A DNA stretch of 64,000 bases. Origin: Lepas anatifera. Its lineage: Eukaryota > Arthropoda > Thecostraca > Lepadidae. The stretch covers positions 186,001 to 250,000 of the forward strand of contig JAOTON010002193.1 in NCBI GenBank assembly GCA_034440635.1, written 5' to 3'. How positions within the stretch are numbered: position 1 is the first letter of the stretch; each line of letters begins with the position of its first letter. The translations under genes were made by a program, and so were the position numbers. This document shows positions 1 through 11,656 of the stretch, piece after piece. The notes below the pieces were generated by a model. The model made no database searches, was not told the DNA's origin, and saw only the letters and a list, made by a program, of their open reading frames with translations.

Positions 1-517
1 TAATGATTAGGGGTGGGAAAATTTGAAACAATATCAAGAGATGCAGAGATGCTGAGGCTGCTTTGCCGGGATTTCCCGTAACCACGCGCTTTGTTTTGTC
101 TTCGCACGATGGAGTGCATGACAGCCTTCGTTTTGTCTTCGCATGACAGCCATGGATGGAGATTCTTTACGACAATGTTTGTGGTTTGCCGATTTGGGAC
201 CAGAAATAGAACAAAGTTATAATTCTTGGGTGGTGTTCTGTCTTATTTTCGTTAAGTGAGTCTGCATTTGGTCAATTTTAAGTCATCTGTCTATTTCACT
301 TGGGGGCCAATTTCCGGGCACTGGGGGCATTTCGGCCGACTGGGGGGGTCAAATGGCCCCCCAGTTAACATGTTAAGAAATGGCCTGAGTCGCAGGCACC
401 CTTGCTGTGAGAAGTAGTGAAAACGCTTCATTCGCATAATTGAATTTTGCTTCGATATAACTTTTGCACTGAAATTAAACCTTTGAGCTGCTTTAAAATC
501 GTGTGCAATGCGGCTCA

Positions 518-581
<64 letters not shown>

Positions 582-2313
582 TTGTATTGTGCAGCACAGC
601 TCTCCGTCAGGAGATAAGCATTCCTCAGTCATTTCTCTCGCTTTCATACTCCAGGCATAGGTTCTCAAAAAATAGGTACTCGCGCCATCGCATTGCTGTC
701 TTTGAAGCCATCTGATATCACATAGGCTCCGTGGCAACCTAAATGTTGATCAACTCTGCTGTCCAGTAAACCATGAAGGAGGAACAGTGCACTGGGAGCG
801 ACTGCGCTAAATAACCGATAATGTTACATGGGTACAATCGTTTGGTCAAGTCACCTTTCAGGTCGCACAAGGTCAAAGTATTCCTTACAGGAACACAGTG
901 GAAATCTAAATTTTGTGGCATAATAGCTGACAGAGCAGAGCCGTATAATTTTTTCAGCACTATTGGAATGCTCTTGTCGAGCCCAATCGGATTATATATC
1001 TTAAAATATTCTCTAGTCAAATTTCAAAATTGACCTGCTTTGACATAAAGCCAGGCTTAGGTCTGTATAGTGAAAATAATATTAATCAAACTACAGTGGC
1101 AATTCAGACACGATAACGTAAAAATAAAACCTCTATCACAATTCTAAGCAATTCTGAATAATTCTCGCAAGCTTTTTGAGGTAAGGTCTCTTGACCTGGA
1201 CTGACGATCTGACCTATATGATCCAGACATAAAATTTGGTCAGAATTTGCAAAAATGTCGGGTAAGAGATTAGGTTAGGTTAGGCTAGTTTACGTTACGG
1301 CGACGCTGCGCGATGGTTTTTTACTACCTGTGGAAACATGAGCAGGCTGTTTACCTACCCCTTCGTGTGGGCAAGTGTTAATTTGTATAAACTCTGAAAC
1401 TTGCACGATGAAAATGTCGTGAAGACAATGCAATATCATTGCAAGCAGCCAATTTCAAAAGCAATCGCTTTGTTTGCGGTGTTCACCATAAGGCTGTAGG
1501 TACTCCTGCAGTGGTCTGCAGCCGGTCTTATCTTGATAGCACCGGTCAAATTGATAGCACCTATCTTAGGTGCTAACAATTTGGAATTCATAACAAGAAC
1601 GCATTTTTTATATTTTTATCGAAACGTTATTTATAAATAATTTTTAAGTGTTATAAAGGTCAATTTCAACTGCCAAAAGGTCAAGCTAGGCCTCAAAAGA
1701 AAAGGTCAAACGAATTGAGGGTTAACATTTTTTAAATTTTAAAATTTTCTTTTTTCCAAATAATCTAAGGTTCAAGACGAGTTCAATGATATACAAAACT
1801 TGTTAATCAGGTAATGCGTTTTTTTAGTTATGAAGCATCGAAGATGAGTCTACAAGGTGATCTCCCGAAAATTCCTCGGGCCATAACTCGGTCACTGTTG
1901 GTTGGAGGGGGCTAAGATTCTCACAGCCGTGTTCATGGCCCAAAATTACCCCGAAAACAAAGTTTCAGATTTTTTCTAGATATGGTGGCGTCAAGCCTTG
2001 GTCGATCTGTCCTGGAATCCCCCGTTGCAAATCCGACTAAGCGGATGCAGGGGGAGCCTGGCCCTTCAACTGACCCTTAGCGCTCCCTGAAATAGTCACA
2101 GCCCCCCTCCCCCTGAAAGGTCAATGGTGCTTGCTGAAATGTCGCTTTCCCCAGGATGCCAGTACCGGCAATAGGTGTAGCTCGGAGGCCCCCAAAAAAA
2201 AGTGAATAGTTGCTGGCTGCTAATGTTTGAATGCTTATTAATTTGTCATCCATTAATGCTCAGTTTCGTGTATTTCTTTATGTGTGGATTGTATTTTTAC
2301 TGTTTGATTCAGA
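1..2313. other. Intergenic DNA, no gene seen
   Basis: No convincing coding region on either strand. The stretch is AT-rich except for a G-run block at about 300-365 and holds one TA microsatellite, listed separately. A short TTAGG-like run of three units near 1265-1282 is too short to call telomeric. On the minus strand this lies downstream of the Dmrt2-like terminal exon. Confidence 0.6.
520..579. repeat. (TA)n microsatellite
   Basis: An uninterrupted TA dinucleotide run of about 60 bp. It opens Tyr-Ile reading frames on both strands, which are artefacts. Confidence 0.97.
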
Positions 2314-2349
2314 TACACACACACACGACACACACACACACACACACAC

Positions 2350-2391
<42 letters not shown>
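2314..2391. repeat. Compound (CA)n-(TA)n microsatellite
   Basis: A CA run with one interruption passes directly into a TA run of about 38 bp. Confidence 0.97.
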
Positions 2392-2396
<5 letters not shown>

Positions 2397-2417
2397 TATG
2401 TATTTTTGATTTATTTA

Positions 2418-2590
2418 ATTATGTTGAAACTGAGTCGAAGTCTGAGTTGAGTTGAGTCGTGAGATGAGTTAACAAGGTTGAAGCTTGAGTCGGAGTTGAG
2501 TCTGCTCACTGAACTCTTTGATGGTGAGTTGAGACGGAGTTGAGTCAACTGCTCTCAGTACTTGAGTTGAGTTGAGCCAACTCAACACAA
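2418..2590. repeat. GAGTT/GAGTC-rich degenerate repeat, copy 1
   Basis: Dense irregular GAGTTGAGTC and GACGGAGTTGAGTC words. Similar islands recur at about 48.94-49.10 kb and 50.72-50.91 kb, so this looks like a dispersed repeat rather than a local accident. Function unknown. Confidence 0.6.
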
Positions 2591-3704
2591 TTCTGAAACG
2601 CACAACTTTGGTCGGCACCCATAACCCCCCCCCGAGAGGTGTTAGTAGCCACAGAGACTCTCGAGTTCATGGCAACTTGCTCCCCCCCAGCCCGAAGGTG
2701 CGACCACCTCTGCCAAGTGGCCCACAATGTTAGCGGCAATAAAAATATGAGGGTATCTTTGTATTTTGGCCATTAACTTATAACTTGTACAGAGTGCAAT
2801 AATATTCGCACTACCGTTCACAAACGAGAAATTAACTGCTTCCCTCTGCTTGTCTGTAACGGAACTTCGTACGCACATGCCACTCTCAGGAGTGCACTTG
2901 GTCCACTGCCAGCGATAAGAATTTCTGCAGTTTTCGACAGCCAATAGATACCTTCCGTCCACTCACCCACTAGATATCGAGGTATATCAACACGGTGTCC
3001 ATACCCATCATATTTCCCAATTCTCTCCCTTTCTTATTCTTAGCACCCTTTCCAACCTTCAGAGCACGGATTTCCCTTCCATCCGGTGGTGGATTCAGAG
3101 CCCATCCCCTTATGCGTGCGGATGACCTATGAAGCACGCTAGCGATGTGTTGGTGTAATTTTGATCGCCTCATTATGGGTAGTCAACGCTCAGCCGCCAA
3201 TACGCTTTTTTAGATGCAGGGGTTCAGGCTGTCCGAAAAATGATTCATTTCTTGGTAGGTGCTGGATTTTTATGCATGAAAAAATAGACATTTGTGGTAA
3301 GAAAATGAGTGGTTTCCAATTTCATTACTGACATACGCTTTTTACCATCCCCGTATTAGATATTCAGAGTCAAACGACTAAGAGCCAATAGTGCAGGCAG
3401 AGGCAGATCTGGGTGTATGTTTCTTTTGAGTAGTAATGGAGCCAAAATTATGTGCTTTGGGTTCGTGAAGAAAATGTTTACCAAGGAAATCGGCAAAAAT
3501 CAGAAATTTTTCCAAGCAAATGCCCTCCCCCCACTGGACCAGCCCCTGGCTGCAGGTATACTTGTAAGTGCAGGAATTCCGAAGACACTGGGCATATTCC
3601 AATCTATATTAGTCGCATAAAATGTCCACACTTTTGCAATAGCCACATAAATTATGAAGGGTCACAAAAGATATTGCAAACTTGACTTGTTCGTCAACAC
3701 AGGA
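2591..3704 (-). other. Possible 3' UTR or downstream flank of the Dmrt2-like gene
   Basis: No convincing coding region. If the stop codon at 3707-3705 is real, this is the 3' UTR or downstream flank on the minus strand. The first clear minus-strand AATAAA I see is near 2410, about 1.3 kb past the stop, so the polyadenylation site is uncertain. Confidence 0.3.
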
Positions 3705-4084
3705 CTACCTTGCGCCCAGAATTCGTTCGACGGAGAACGATATTTTGTCGGCAGGACTGGTGACTGGTCCGCTGGACTTCAGGTTAGTGGGGCTGCTCAG
3801 CAGAGCAGGTCGCTCCAGCTCTGGCCAGCGTGCCAGCGTTTCTGCCTGGAGTGCAGCCGCGCCAGCGCAGGAGTCCGGCGACCAGCTGCCGGGGCGAACC
3901 GGACTGCACGGACTGGGGCAGGGCGGCTGCGCCGGCGCCGGCGATAGTCCGCGAGGAGAGTGCGCCGCCGCGCCAGCAGCTGGAGCCTGCTCCCCGGAGC
4001 AGGGCGAGACGGACTGGGCTGCTGCTGCAGGCAGCTGCAGACCGGTTGGTGGAGACCACAGCTGGAGCTGCCGCAGCAGCTGCA

Positions 4085-4116
<32 letters not shown>

Positions 4117-4336
4117 AGCTGCAGAGTTGAGGTGTAGCAGGCAGCAGCAGCCAGCGCCAGTGCTGGCGGCCTGGGCGGCGGCGGGACGGCCGTGCGCAGC
4201 AGGCTGGCGTACTCCTCCCTGAGAGCAGCTGCCTCCAGCTGGGAGTCGGCCAGCGCGCGGCGGCGCCGCAGCTTGTCGGAGAGGGGCAGCGGCGCCGCCA
4301 GCCGCGGCTCCAGGCGGCCCAGCCGCGCCCGGTAAC
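3705..4336 (-). CDS. Dmrt2: Dmrt2/dmrt11E-like protein, terminal exon
   Basis: This frame has no internal ATG but is open for 209 codons on the minus strand. It starts after an acceptor AG at 4338-4337; an in-frame TGA lies just upstream, so the exon cannot extend further. The first part reads YRARLGRLE, then PLSDKLRRRRALADSQLE and REEYASLLR. I recall the same layout in vertebrate DMRT2 (YRP..., then VSDRMRKRRAFADKELE and a REYK segment), which identifies the exon. It continues with a polyproline run (CCG repeat, about 4087-4117), a low-complexity Pro/Ala/Ser/Cys region, and near the end ISFSVERILG, an eh1-like motif. In other regulators eh1 motifs recruit the corepressor Groucho. TAG follows at 3707-3705. 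The same bases also read AG|GTAGTC, a weak donor, so one more downstream exon is possible. GC-rich third positions match the other exons. Confidence 0.72.
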
Positions 4337-4339
4337 CTG

Positions 4340-5165
4340 CCGATCAGCATAAGTCTCTAATTTGGCGATCATCAGATCCATTCCGTCACTCACAGTCCTT
4401 GGCCTACTCCGATCTTTTGGCATGCTTCAAAATTGAGTCACTCGCCAACCGCAGTATTCAGTATGATATTTCGTTCGTACACAAAATTATCACTGTCAGG
4501 ACTGTCTCCGCCTTACTGCTCGGGAGCTTTCCACTGCACTTGCCGCCACAATACACTCGTGAAATGACGGGAACCTTGCTGCATGTGCCGTCAGGGTACT
4601 TTTAACACTTTCGTAGCTGCATGCCCCCATGCTGATCCTTTCAGATGCACATACATTCAGCTCAGGGCTCAGACACGTGCTTATATCAAGCAGCTACCGG
4701 CAGAGCCGATTTAGTAATCTCCCATCTTAGTTGGGTGGTGTTCAGTGAATTTTATTCTTATTCTACTATTCTCCATGTATTTAGGATCTAGTCCATTTTA
4801 TTGAGATATTTTATAAATGTACTCGCCTCCTGTGTATCTATTGATAGGCTCATACATGTTGTTATGTCTTTTATACTGTATTTTAAGTGTTTATAGCTGT
4901 ATTTTACACTGTATCAACCGTATTTTAGTGATTACCCGATGATGTTTTATAATATTGACTTGAGCTTTTATTGGGATGATTCCTGTTGCTCATGAGGCCT
5001 AATAAGCAATAAACAACAACACACAGACACTCGCACACCTCACCCAGCAGCAATTCTTACCAAGGTAAAGGAGGCATCCTTGCATTGCTCGTCATTACAA
5101 TAAGAGCCTTGACAACATTTCGGCAAAATAACGGGCTGCACCTTGCGACGAGGGCGTTTGGGGAA
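4340..5165. other. Intron sequence, nothing recognised
   Basis: Part of the predicted 16.7-kb last intron of the Dmrt2-like gene. AT-rich, no coding signal. Confidence 0.5.
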
Positions 5166-5912
5166 TTACCAAACTAGAGCAGGATATCTACAGCAGTACC
5201 GGACTATAGAGGAGATATCTATAGCAGTACCCGACTATAGCGGGATATCTACAGCAGTACCAAACTATAGCGGGATATCTACAGCAGTACAAAACTATAG
5301 CGGGATATCTACAGCAGTACCAAACTATAGCAGGATATCTACAGCAGTACTAGACTATAGCGGGATATCTACAGCAGTACCAAACTATAGCGGGATATCT
5401 ACAGCAGTACCAAACTATAGCGGGATATCCACAGCAGTACCGAACTATAACGGGATATCTACAGCAGTACCGGACTATAGCAGGGTATCTACAGCAGTAC
5501 AAAACTATAGCGGGATATCTACAGCAGTACCAAACTATAGCAGGATATCTACAGCAGTACCGGACTATAGCGGGATATCTACAGCAGTACCGGACTATAG
5601 CGGGATATCTACAGCAGTACCAAACTATAGCGGGATATCTACAGCAGTACCAAACTATAGTGGGATATCTACAGCAGTACCGGACTATAGAGGAGATATC
5701 TACAGCAGTACCGGACTATAGCGGGATATCTACAGCAGTACCGGACTATAGCGGGATATCCACAGCAGTACCGGACTATAGCGGGATATCTACAGCAGTA
5801 CCAAACTATAGTGGGATATCTACAGCAGTACCGAACTATAGCGGGATATCTATAGCAGTATCGGACTATAGCGGGATATCTACAGCAGTACCAAACTATA
5901 GCGGGATATCTA
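5166..5912. repeat. 30-bp minisatellite, about 25 copies
   Basis: The unit reads approximately CAGCAGTACC plus AAACTATAGC plus GGGATATCTA. Copies alternate mainly between AAACTATAG and CGGACTATAG. One extra base near 5694 shifts the open frame, so the 192- and 163-codon ORFs over the array are products of the 30-bp period. It lies in the predicted intron of the Dmrt2-like gene. Confidence 0.95.
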
Positions 5913-6093
5913 CAGTACCTGTTCCAGTGGTATGGACATCAGCAGTACCTGTCCCTGTGGTATGGACATCAGCAGTACCTATCCCTGTGGTATTGACAGC
6001 AGCAGTACCTGTCCCCGTGGTATGGACATCAGCAGAATCTGTCCCTGTGGTATGGACATCAGCAGAACCTGTGCCGGAGCCTGCAGCAGGGAC
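5913..6093. repeat. Second 30-bp minisatellite, 6 copies
   Basis: A different 30-bp unit, GTACCTGTCC plus CTGTGGTATG plus GACATCAGCA, directly follows the first array. The two share CAGCAGTACC, so one may have seeded the other. Confidence 0.9.
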
Positions 6094-6460
6094 ATCAGCA
6101 GCCTCGGCAGTTGTGCACACCGGCCGTGTTTGGCCAGCGGCCGGACCGTGACCACCCGACGGTGAACATCAAAGCGTTGGGGCCGCCGGCGTGTCACCGC
6201 TGTCACCAGCGGTCGGCTGCCGCGGTTCTAACGACCCTCGACGACAGCGCCGGGACAGCGGCGGCCATTGTTGCCGGCCGCCGTGCAGCCCGGTCGTTAC
6301 CGGCGGCCCGGCCGGCCCTGATGAAGCGGGATACAGGCCGACACAAACTGTGGCCGCCGCCGTATGGAGTTTGTTTCATTGGCAGCCAGGGGAGCCGACG
6401 ACAGGAGGCCTGCCAGCCGCACAGGAGACGGCGTGAAGGCAGTGGAACGGTGTCAAATGT
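6094..6460. other. GC-rich CpG-dense island
   Basis: Unique GC-rich sequence next to the minisatellites, with open frames on both strands. I recognise no protein. It could be an intronic regulatory island or an unidentified exon. Confidence 0.4.
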
Positions 6461-7347
6461 GTCGCCACCGTGGAAACGCTGTGTGCTCACATGCAGCTCT
6501 TCCACAATGACAACACTGGCCAAAGGTGGTCGCAACAGTGGCAGCTTTTCACTTTCCGATTTGTTAATGCTCTACTTGAGACCAAGGTGTGTTATATTGC
6601 TCTACTTGTCCTCTCTAGTTATATTAGACTTTTATGCCTGTATCTATTGTTTCCCTTCTTTGTCCCTGCGCGTAGCAATTTTTACCCTTTGCTTGCAAAA
6701 AAATAGTTTTTGTTACTCAGGAAAAGAATAAGACATATGAATTCAGAAGACAAATTCTCGGAGCAATGGTGGCGTATCGACGACCCGCAGATCAGTAGGT
6801 AATCGGCTCAGTGGGGCCGAGTCACCGACAAGGGCACCTACCAAACCAATCCCGGGCACTATTGGCACTACATCAGCTTTCCTCAGAATGTGGTCTCGTC
6901 AGGAAATCAGGACGAATATGATGAAAGTGATCGCCACCGTTCCAATTTTCCAAATTCAGGCTGCAGAGAAAGATGCCGAACACACCTAGCTGAAGGACTT
7001 TAAAAAGGAGATAACATCCGGGCCGGCAGGAGGTTCTGATATTTGGCGCATAAGACAAGGTGATGCTGGTCGCACACTAAAGGACGCACACTGTGTGTGT
7101 GCGTGTTGTCCGATCATCACACCCTAGATGATGCACAAGAAAGTTTTATAAGCCAGCATGCCGCATCATGAATTGTTCTCAAGACATCTTTTACCAGCGC
7201 AGTAGCGTGGATTTCCGAACCATCTGGGGTGCTCAAATATGAAAGAAGTAAGAAAACACCATGTAAAAGGAGATAGCATAATATGATCTGCGTTTTAGCC
7301 ATCACACAGTCTTTTTCAATCCTGAAAATGGAGGATTTAAATAGGAC
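6461..7347. other. Intron sequence, nothing recognised
   Basis: Low-complexity to unique AT-rich DNA without coding signal; a short GT-rich patch lies at about 7082-7110. Confidence 0.5.
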
Positions 7348-7351
7348 TTAA

Positions 7352-7799
7352 AGGGAATGTGGCACCTTGGTTGAATCCTGGAATTTAGTGAAATTATGCG
7401 TACTTTTAGCCAAAAATAATGAAACCACTCAGGATTTCTCTGAAAAATGTTCAATAAGCTCAATATTTTGTTTTTAAAAATACTCCTCTAGGAAAATAAA
7501 TAAATATCTGCCTCTGGATGATGTCATGATCTGGCAACCACTACCATACTTGAAATGCTTCAAGGGCTTCGATTGGCTGATGCTCATCGTGGCATCAGCA
7601 TACGTCGTCACACCAGCAGCTCACAACAATGGCCGCCCGGCGAGGGGTTGATGAGGGGTTGGTGTCAGGTAGGTTTTAGTTTTTTCTACGGAGATATCGA
7701 GTTCCAAGACAAATGATATATGGAGTACCGGGTTTTCCAAATTGCTTTACAACTTGGCTATCTCAGTTAAAATCACGTTATGAAGGTGCCACATTCCCT
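7352..7799 (+). mobile_element. 448-bp TTAA MITE, copy 1
   Basis: Terminal inverted repeats AGGGAATGTGGCACCTT and AAGGTGCCACATTCCCT lie between two TTAA copies (7348-7351 and 7800-7803). It has no coding capacity. A second copy of exactly the same length sits inverted at 54763-55210. TTAA duplication is known for piggyBac and Kolobok transposons; which one mobilised this element is not shown. Its right TTAA is also the left end of family A copy A1. Confidence 0.9.
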
Positions 7800-8655
7800 T
7801 TAACACGCGCATTGACGGGGGACGGGTACCCGCCCCCTTGGGTTTTTCGGAGATAACATAAAAACGGCGGCGCGTAGCGTCGCCGTACTTAGCATACTTT
7901 TTCCTCATCATTTTTACAACTTTTTCCAAAATTTTAAGGTTAGGTAATCTCAGGTCAGGTCACCAGTACAGGTCAAGTGACCTGACCTAAAAAAGTTTAA
8001 GATCGCATAAGTCGGAGCAGGGTGAACTTATCCGATTGAAACTCATATCAAACAATGGCCCCACCGAGTTCTTTAAAATAGGTTCCGGTATTTTTATATC
8101 GATAACCGGTCAGGTCAGGTCGGTCAGGTACGAGCCATGACCTCTCCATTGGAAATACACGGGAAAAATGGTTTTAACTGAATAACTCAGTAATGAATAG
8201 AGATAGAGCGTTTCTGTTAACTGGATTAGATTTTCCTTGTCATTGCAGTTCTAATGATATTCATTTTGCCCAATTTGACCTTGACCTGACCTGAGGTCAG
8301 GTCAAATCCTCGATTTGACCTAACAAGGTCATATCATATATATCATTCGATTCGGCTTGCTGCGAGGATTCATACAGTTTAAATCGTTTTGCTCTACCTT
8401 TACTTGTTCAGATGTAAGGCCCGAAAAACTGCATTTACATGTTAGCCCTATGACGGCACGTTTTGACCTCTAGTGACCTTAAATGTGACCTGTCAAAAAA
8501 TGATTCAAATAGTTTCGATGGAGCAGTGGATGGGCTATCCAACACCGCTTACCTTTTTCGCTACCTAGCGCGGTTCTCGAGATCTTAGGGGGCGGGTACC
8601 CGCCCCCCCCACGTCAAGGCGAAGGTGGCTCAGACCCTCGTCAATGCGCGTGTGA
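7800..8655 (+). mobile_element. Family A TTAA element, copy A1
   Basis: Starts TTAACACGCGCATTGACGG and has the palindrome CGGGTACCCG within G/C runs near both ends. The simple end is followed by GGTTTTTCGGAGA and a GGCGGCGCGTAGCG hairpin. The other end carries GATCTTAGGGGG and two CAATGCG-like words, finishing GCGTGTGAA (TTAA decayed). The middle is full of TGACCT/AGGTCA hexamers around a central palindrome near 8290. Non-autonomous. Plus orientation here means simple end first. Confidence 0.9.
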
Positions 8656-9054
8656 ACATTCTAACATTTGCTCGATGTTTCATTGCAGGTCCCCGGGCAC
8701 CCTTAAAGGGATATAAGTTCACACCTCTGCACAGTACTGCTCATTAAGGTACGTTGAAAACCCCTCACTATTCCGTTAAGCTATCGTTTTCATTCCCACG
8801 TGCTGTGCTATAAAAATTTCACAATTAGGTTTTAAAAATTTTGGACATGCCAAAAACACAGCCTGTCAAAAGCTCCCACTGTTTGAAAAACAATATTTAA
8901 CGTTGATTGATGATTCATTAGTGTCCTCCTCCATCCTCATAGCAAATGTTAGGTCAGTACGAAAATGTTTGCCTGAAAAAATCAACATATTCCAACAAAG
9001 CATTTATGTTGCAGGGGTTCACCATTTTCAACGTTTGGCACGACTTGTAATTTC
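8656..9054. other. Unassigned intron sequence
   Basis: No coding signal. A block near 8668-8730 resembles one near 15690-15755 (GTTTCATTG, GGGCACCC, ATATAA words), suggesting an old dispersed repeat. Confidence 0.35.
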
Positions 9055-10065
9055 ACTACTGCCTCAGTTCCATCAAATTATGTATAACTCGAAAGCTGAG
9101 TGTTGAACGTCTTGATCTAATAATGATTTACGACTATTGATAGTTACGGATGATAATAAACAATAACTAAATATGAGCACGACGTCACCCGGGAGATTAA
9201 TAGCGGAAAACTGTAGAATACAAACCAAATTTTTTACCTAAAAGTAAAAAAAACAGGCAATCACGGTTAGACAGCCGTGCGCAGTCGCTCCCTGTAGGCC
9301 GAGTGGTAGCGACATTGAAAGCATGTGAAAGGGTAATGGCCCATGCTAAAGGAATAGTGATGTTCATGCCATCAGAATGTATATGTTTATATACCTACTC
9401 AGTTAACTGCTTCGTGCACCCTGTGATTTGCCTTTGACCATCATTGTTTACATGGTCAAAACTACTTATCCCTCCGCATCAAAAAGTCATTTTACCATCT
9501 TAAACTTTCGGTGTTTCATACTCATGAAATGTCAGAGAGGCGGTTATGTCACATGTACCTTGTGTGTTACATTGTCAATTAGTGTGTGTCAATTGAAAAA
9601 GTCTTGACAAGCTGCATCGTGATTTTGATGGCAAAAAAACTAATGACTCAAAATCGGTGCCTCCAATTGTGCCTGCAAAACATATTCACATATTATACTC
9701 ATTTAATGAACTCATGTTTTTCCAGTGCTATCGACACCGCACACTGCACAAACTCCCAATCCACAAATCCACCTACGTGCACAGAACTCTCTATTAGTCC
9801 AACACCAGGCACAAACACCACCATTCTCAACACTACACATGTTGGTTTTATAGTCCGCCACGCGACCCCTCCCCACTGAGGCTTGTACTCGGCGTCAGCG
9901 GCGCCCAGCGTGACCTTTCTAACATCTGTGCCCCGCAGGCAATCGGCAGCCAGCGGATGGCGGCCGCTGATTGGTGGTGCCGTGTTCACTTGTATTACGA
10001 GGGATGCAACGGAAATTTGGTCATGAGAATGATGGAGCTTTTAACCATGAATCAGGAGATGTATT
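9055..10065. repeat. About 1-kb dispersed repeat, copy 1
   Basis: Diverged match to 60928-61760 in the same orientation. Shared words run in order: AATTATGTATAA, GTTGAACGTCTT-like, CATTTAATGAACTCAT, CACCATTCTCAACA, GGCGCCCAGCGTG, CTCTGTGCCCCGCAGG-like, TTCACTTGTATT and CAGGAGATGTATT. Open frames differ between copies, so this is more likely an unclassified mobile element than a gene pair. Confidence 0.7.
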
Positions 10066-10082
10066 AGCATTATCTTTCCCAA

Positions 10083-10145
10083 ACATTCCTAGCCTTATAT
10101 GGCTAGGAATGAATGAAACATTCCTAGCCTTATATGGCTAGGAAT
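10083..10145. repeat. Two tandem 28-bp palindromes
   Basis: CATTCCTAGCC and GGCTAGGAATG are 11-bp inverted arms around TTATAT. The whole hairpin occurs twice, at 10083-10110 and 10118-10145, identical and separated by 7 bp. Confidence 0.93.
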
Positions 10146-10640
10146 GTTCAATGGACTACAATTAATATAATGTACTACATCACTGTTTAAACATGAAGTA
10201 TACAATCATTTGTCTAGTAGACATGGACATGCATTGCTGATTGTCCATTATTTCTGAAGATTTTCCTATTTATATTAAGTTGAAAGTCAGATGCAAAATG
10301 TCACTAATAACACAGTGGACCACGTATTTATTGATAATTTCTTCTTCTTTAAGTACTTCATTGGGACTTCGCTTCAGCTTTTTTTTTGGGGTGTTCAAAT
10401 TACCATTTTGGGTTTCCTACACATAATTGTGGGTACGGGAGCACTCCCAAAAATATAGAAATTCACACACCTGACTCAGCGGGATATTGGTCCCGAACAA
10501 AATCCCTCAATACCTAGCAGAACAAAATATTTCTTGAAAACTGCATGATTGGAATTATATCTTTAATTTCTCCAGCCTCCAGTCAAGCTTTGGCACTTAC
10601 AGCTAAAATAAAATTTAGGCAAATTACACTTGATGTTCAC
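10146..10640. other. Intron sequence, nothing recognised
   Basis: AT-rich with no coding or repeat signal that I can name. Confidence 0.5.
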
Positions 10641-11138
10641 TTACCACGCGCATTAACGGCGGGCGGGTACCCGCCCCCTCTTGGGTTTTTTGGAGAGATT
10701 ATGCAAACGGTGGCGCTTAGCGCCGCCGTACGTAGAACACCTTTGCTCTGATCTTTTTTTAAGTTTTGGCACAATTTTAAGGTCGGGTCATCTCAGGTCA
10801 GGTCACCAGAGCGGGTAAAGTGACCTCACCTCAATAAACGCTTAAGATAGCCTAATTCAAAACAGGGTGAGCCTATCCGATTGAAACTAATATCACACAA
10901 TGGCCCTACCGAGTTCTAAAAAATTGTTCCAGTATTTTTAATATCCATGGCTTAAGTTCAAGGTACAAGCCATGACCTCTCAATTCTAAACACATGGGAA
11001 AAAATTTAAACTGAATAACTTAGTTATGGATGGTGGTAGAGCATTTATTTTAACGGCATTAGGTCTGCTTAATACTTGCAGTTCTAATGATATGTATTTT
11101 GAACTAATTTGACCTTGACTTAACCTCAGGTCAGGTCA
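10641..11138 (+). mobile_element. Family A TTAA element, copy A2, truncated
   Basis: Simple end TTACCACGCGCATTAACGG with the CGGGTACCCG palindrome and the internal TGACCT-rich core. Sequence matching the rest of family A stops in the central palindrome at about 11138, so the double-motif end is missing. The first TTAA base run is mutated. Confidence 0.85.
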
Positions 11139-11241
11139 CTGCTCCATCACAGCTCTGCACATCAAAGGAAGAAAGCAAGGAAAATGGCGTATCATATAGC
11201 TAAGATTTTGTTTATAATTAATATTTTGAGAGCCGTAGGGG

Positions 11242-11648
11242 CAGTGGCGGATCCATGGGGGAAGGCATTTGCCCCCAAACGGAAAAGCTCGGGGCAAAAC
11301 TGTTTTTGCCCCCCAAATGGGGGCAAAAACCTCCCCCACAAAAACCTCCTTTTTCCCCCGACTCCTTTTTAGTTTATAGGCAAGATTTTGGTGCTTCAAC
11401 TCTCGACTTCAAAACAGAACCAGTTAACTTCAGTGTAAATATTGGGCCTTCGACTCGAAAAAGTACCTCGAGCCCATATTTTTCTTCCCGTGACGTTTTT
11501 TTTTGCTTTTCGCCTCAAAAAGGTACCCAAAACTCTACCGGCAAGGGATATTATAGCGCAGCTTTTGCGGCGTGGCGTTTTTTTTTTTGCTTTTCGACTT
11601 TAGACTTTGGTTTGCCCTTCCCAAACCCACCGGCTAGATCCGCCACTG
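11242..11648. mobile_element. hAT-like MITE with perfect 8-bp target duplication
   Basis: Ends CAGTGGCGGATCC and GGATC-type inverse CCGCCACTG. It is flanked by identical CGTAGGGG at 11234-11241 and 11649-11656. A CAG terminus and an 8-bp duplication are typical of hAT transposons. The 407-bp body has G/C-run-rich sequence (repeated CCCCCAAA, TTTTTGCC) and no transposase. Confidence 0.88.
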
Positions 11649-11656
11649 CGTAGGGG

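Noticed and set aside
296..372. G-run block with TTAA as another family element end
   Set aside because: The palindrome is imperfect, and no second end or TGACCT-rich interior is near.
1265..1285. Telomere-like TTAGG units
   Set aside because: Only about three units within unique sequence.
3784..4423. Poly-Ala and poly-Arg minus ORFs and plus ORFs over the GC-rich block
   Set aside because: They are shadows of the frame matching DMRT2; that frame has splice sites, the conserved block and the eh1-like motif.
5166..5912. CRISPR-like direct repeats
   Set aside because: Units are contiguous with no unique spacers, in an animal genome.
5143..6151. ORFs of ISTAVPNYSG and VVWTSAVPVP repeats
   Set aside because: 30-bp minisatellites with codon-compatible period; no flanking domain.
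9290..9340. tRNA-like A box (GGCCGAGTGGTAGCG)
   Set aside because: No B box or cloverleaf could be drawn around it.
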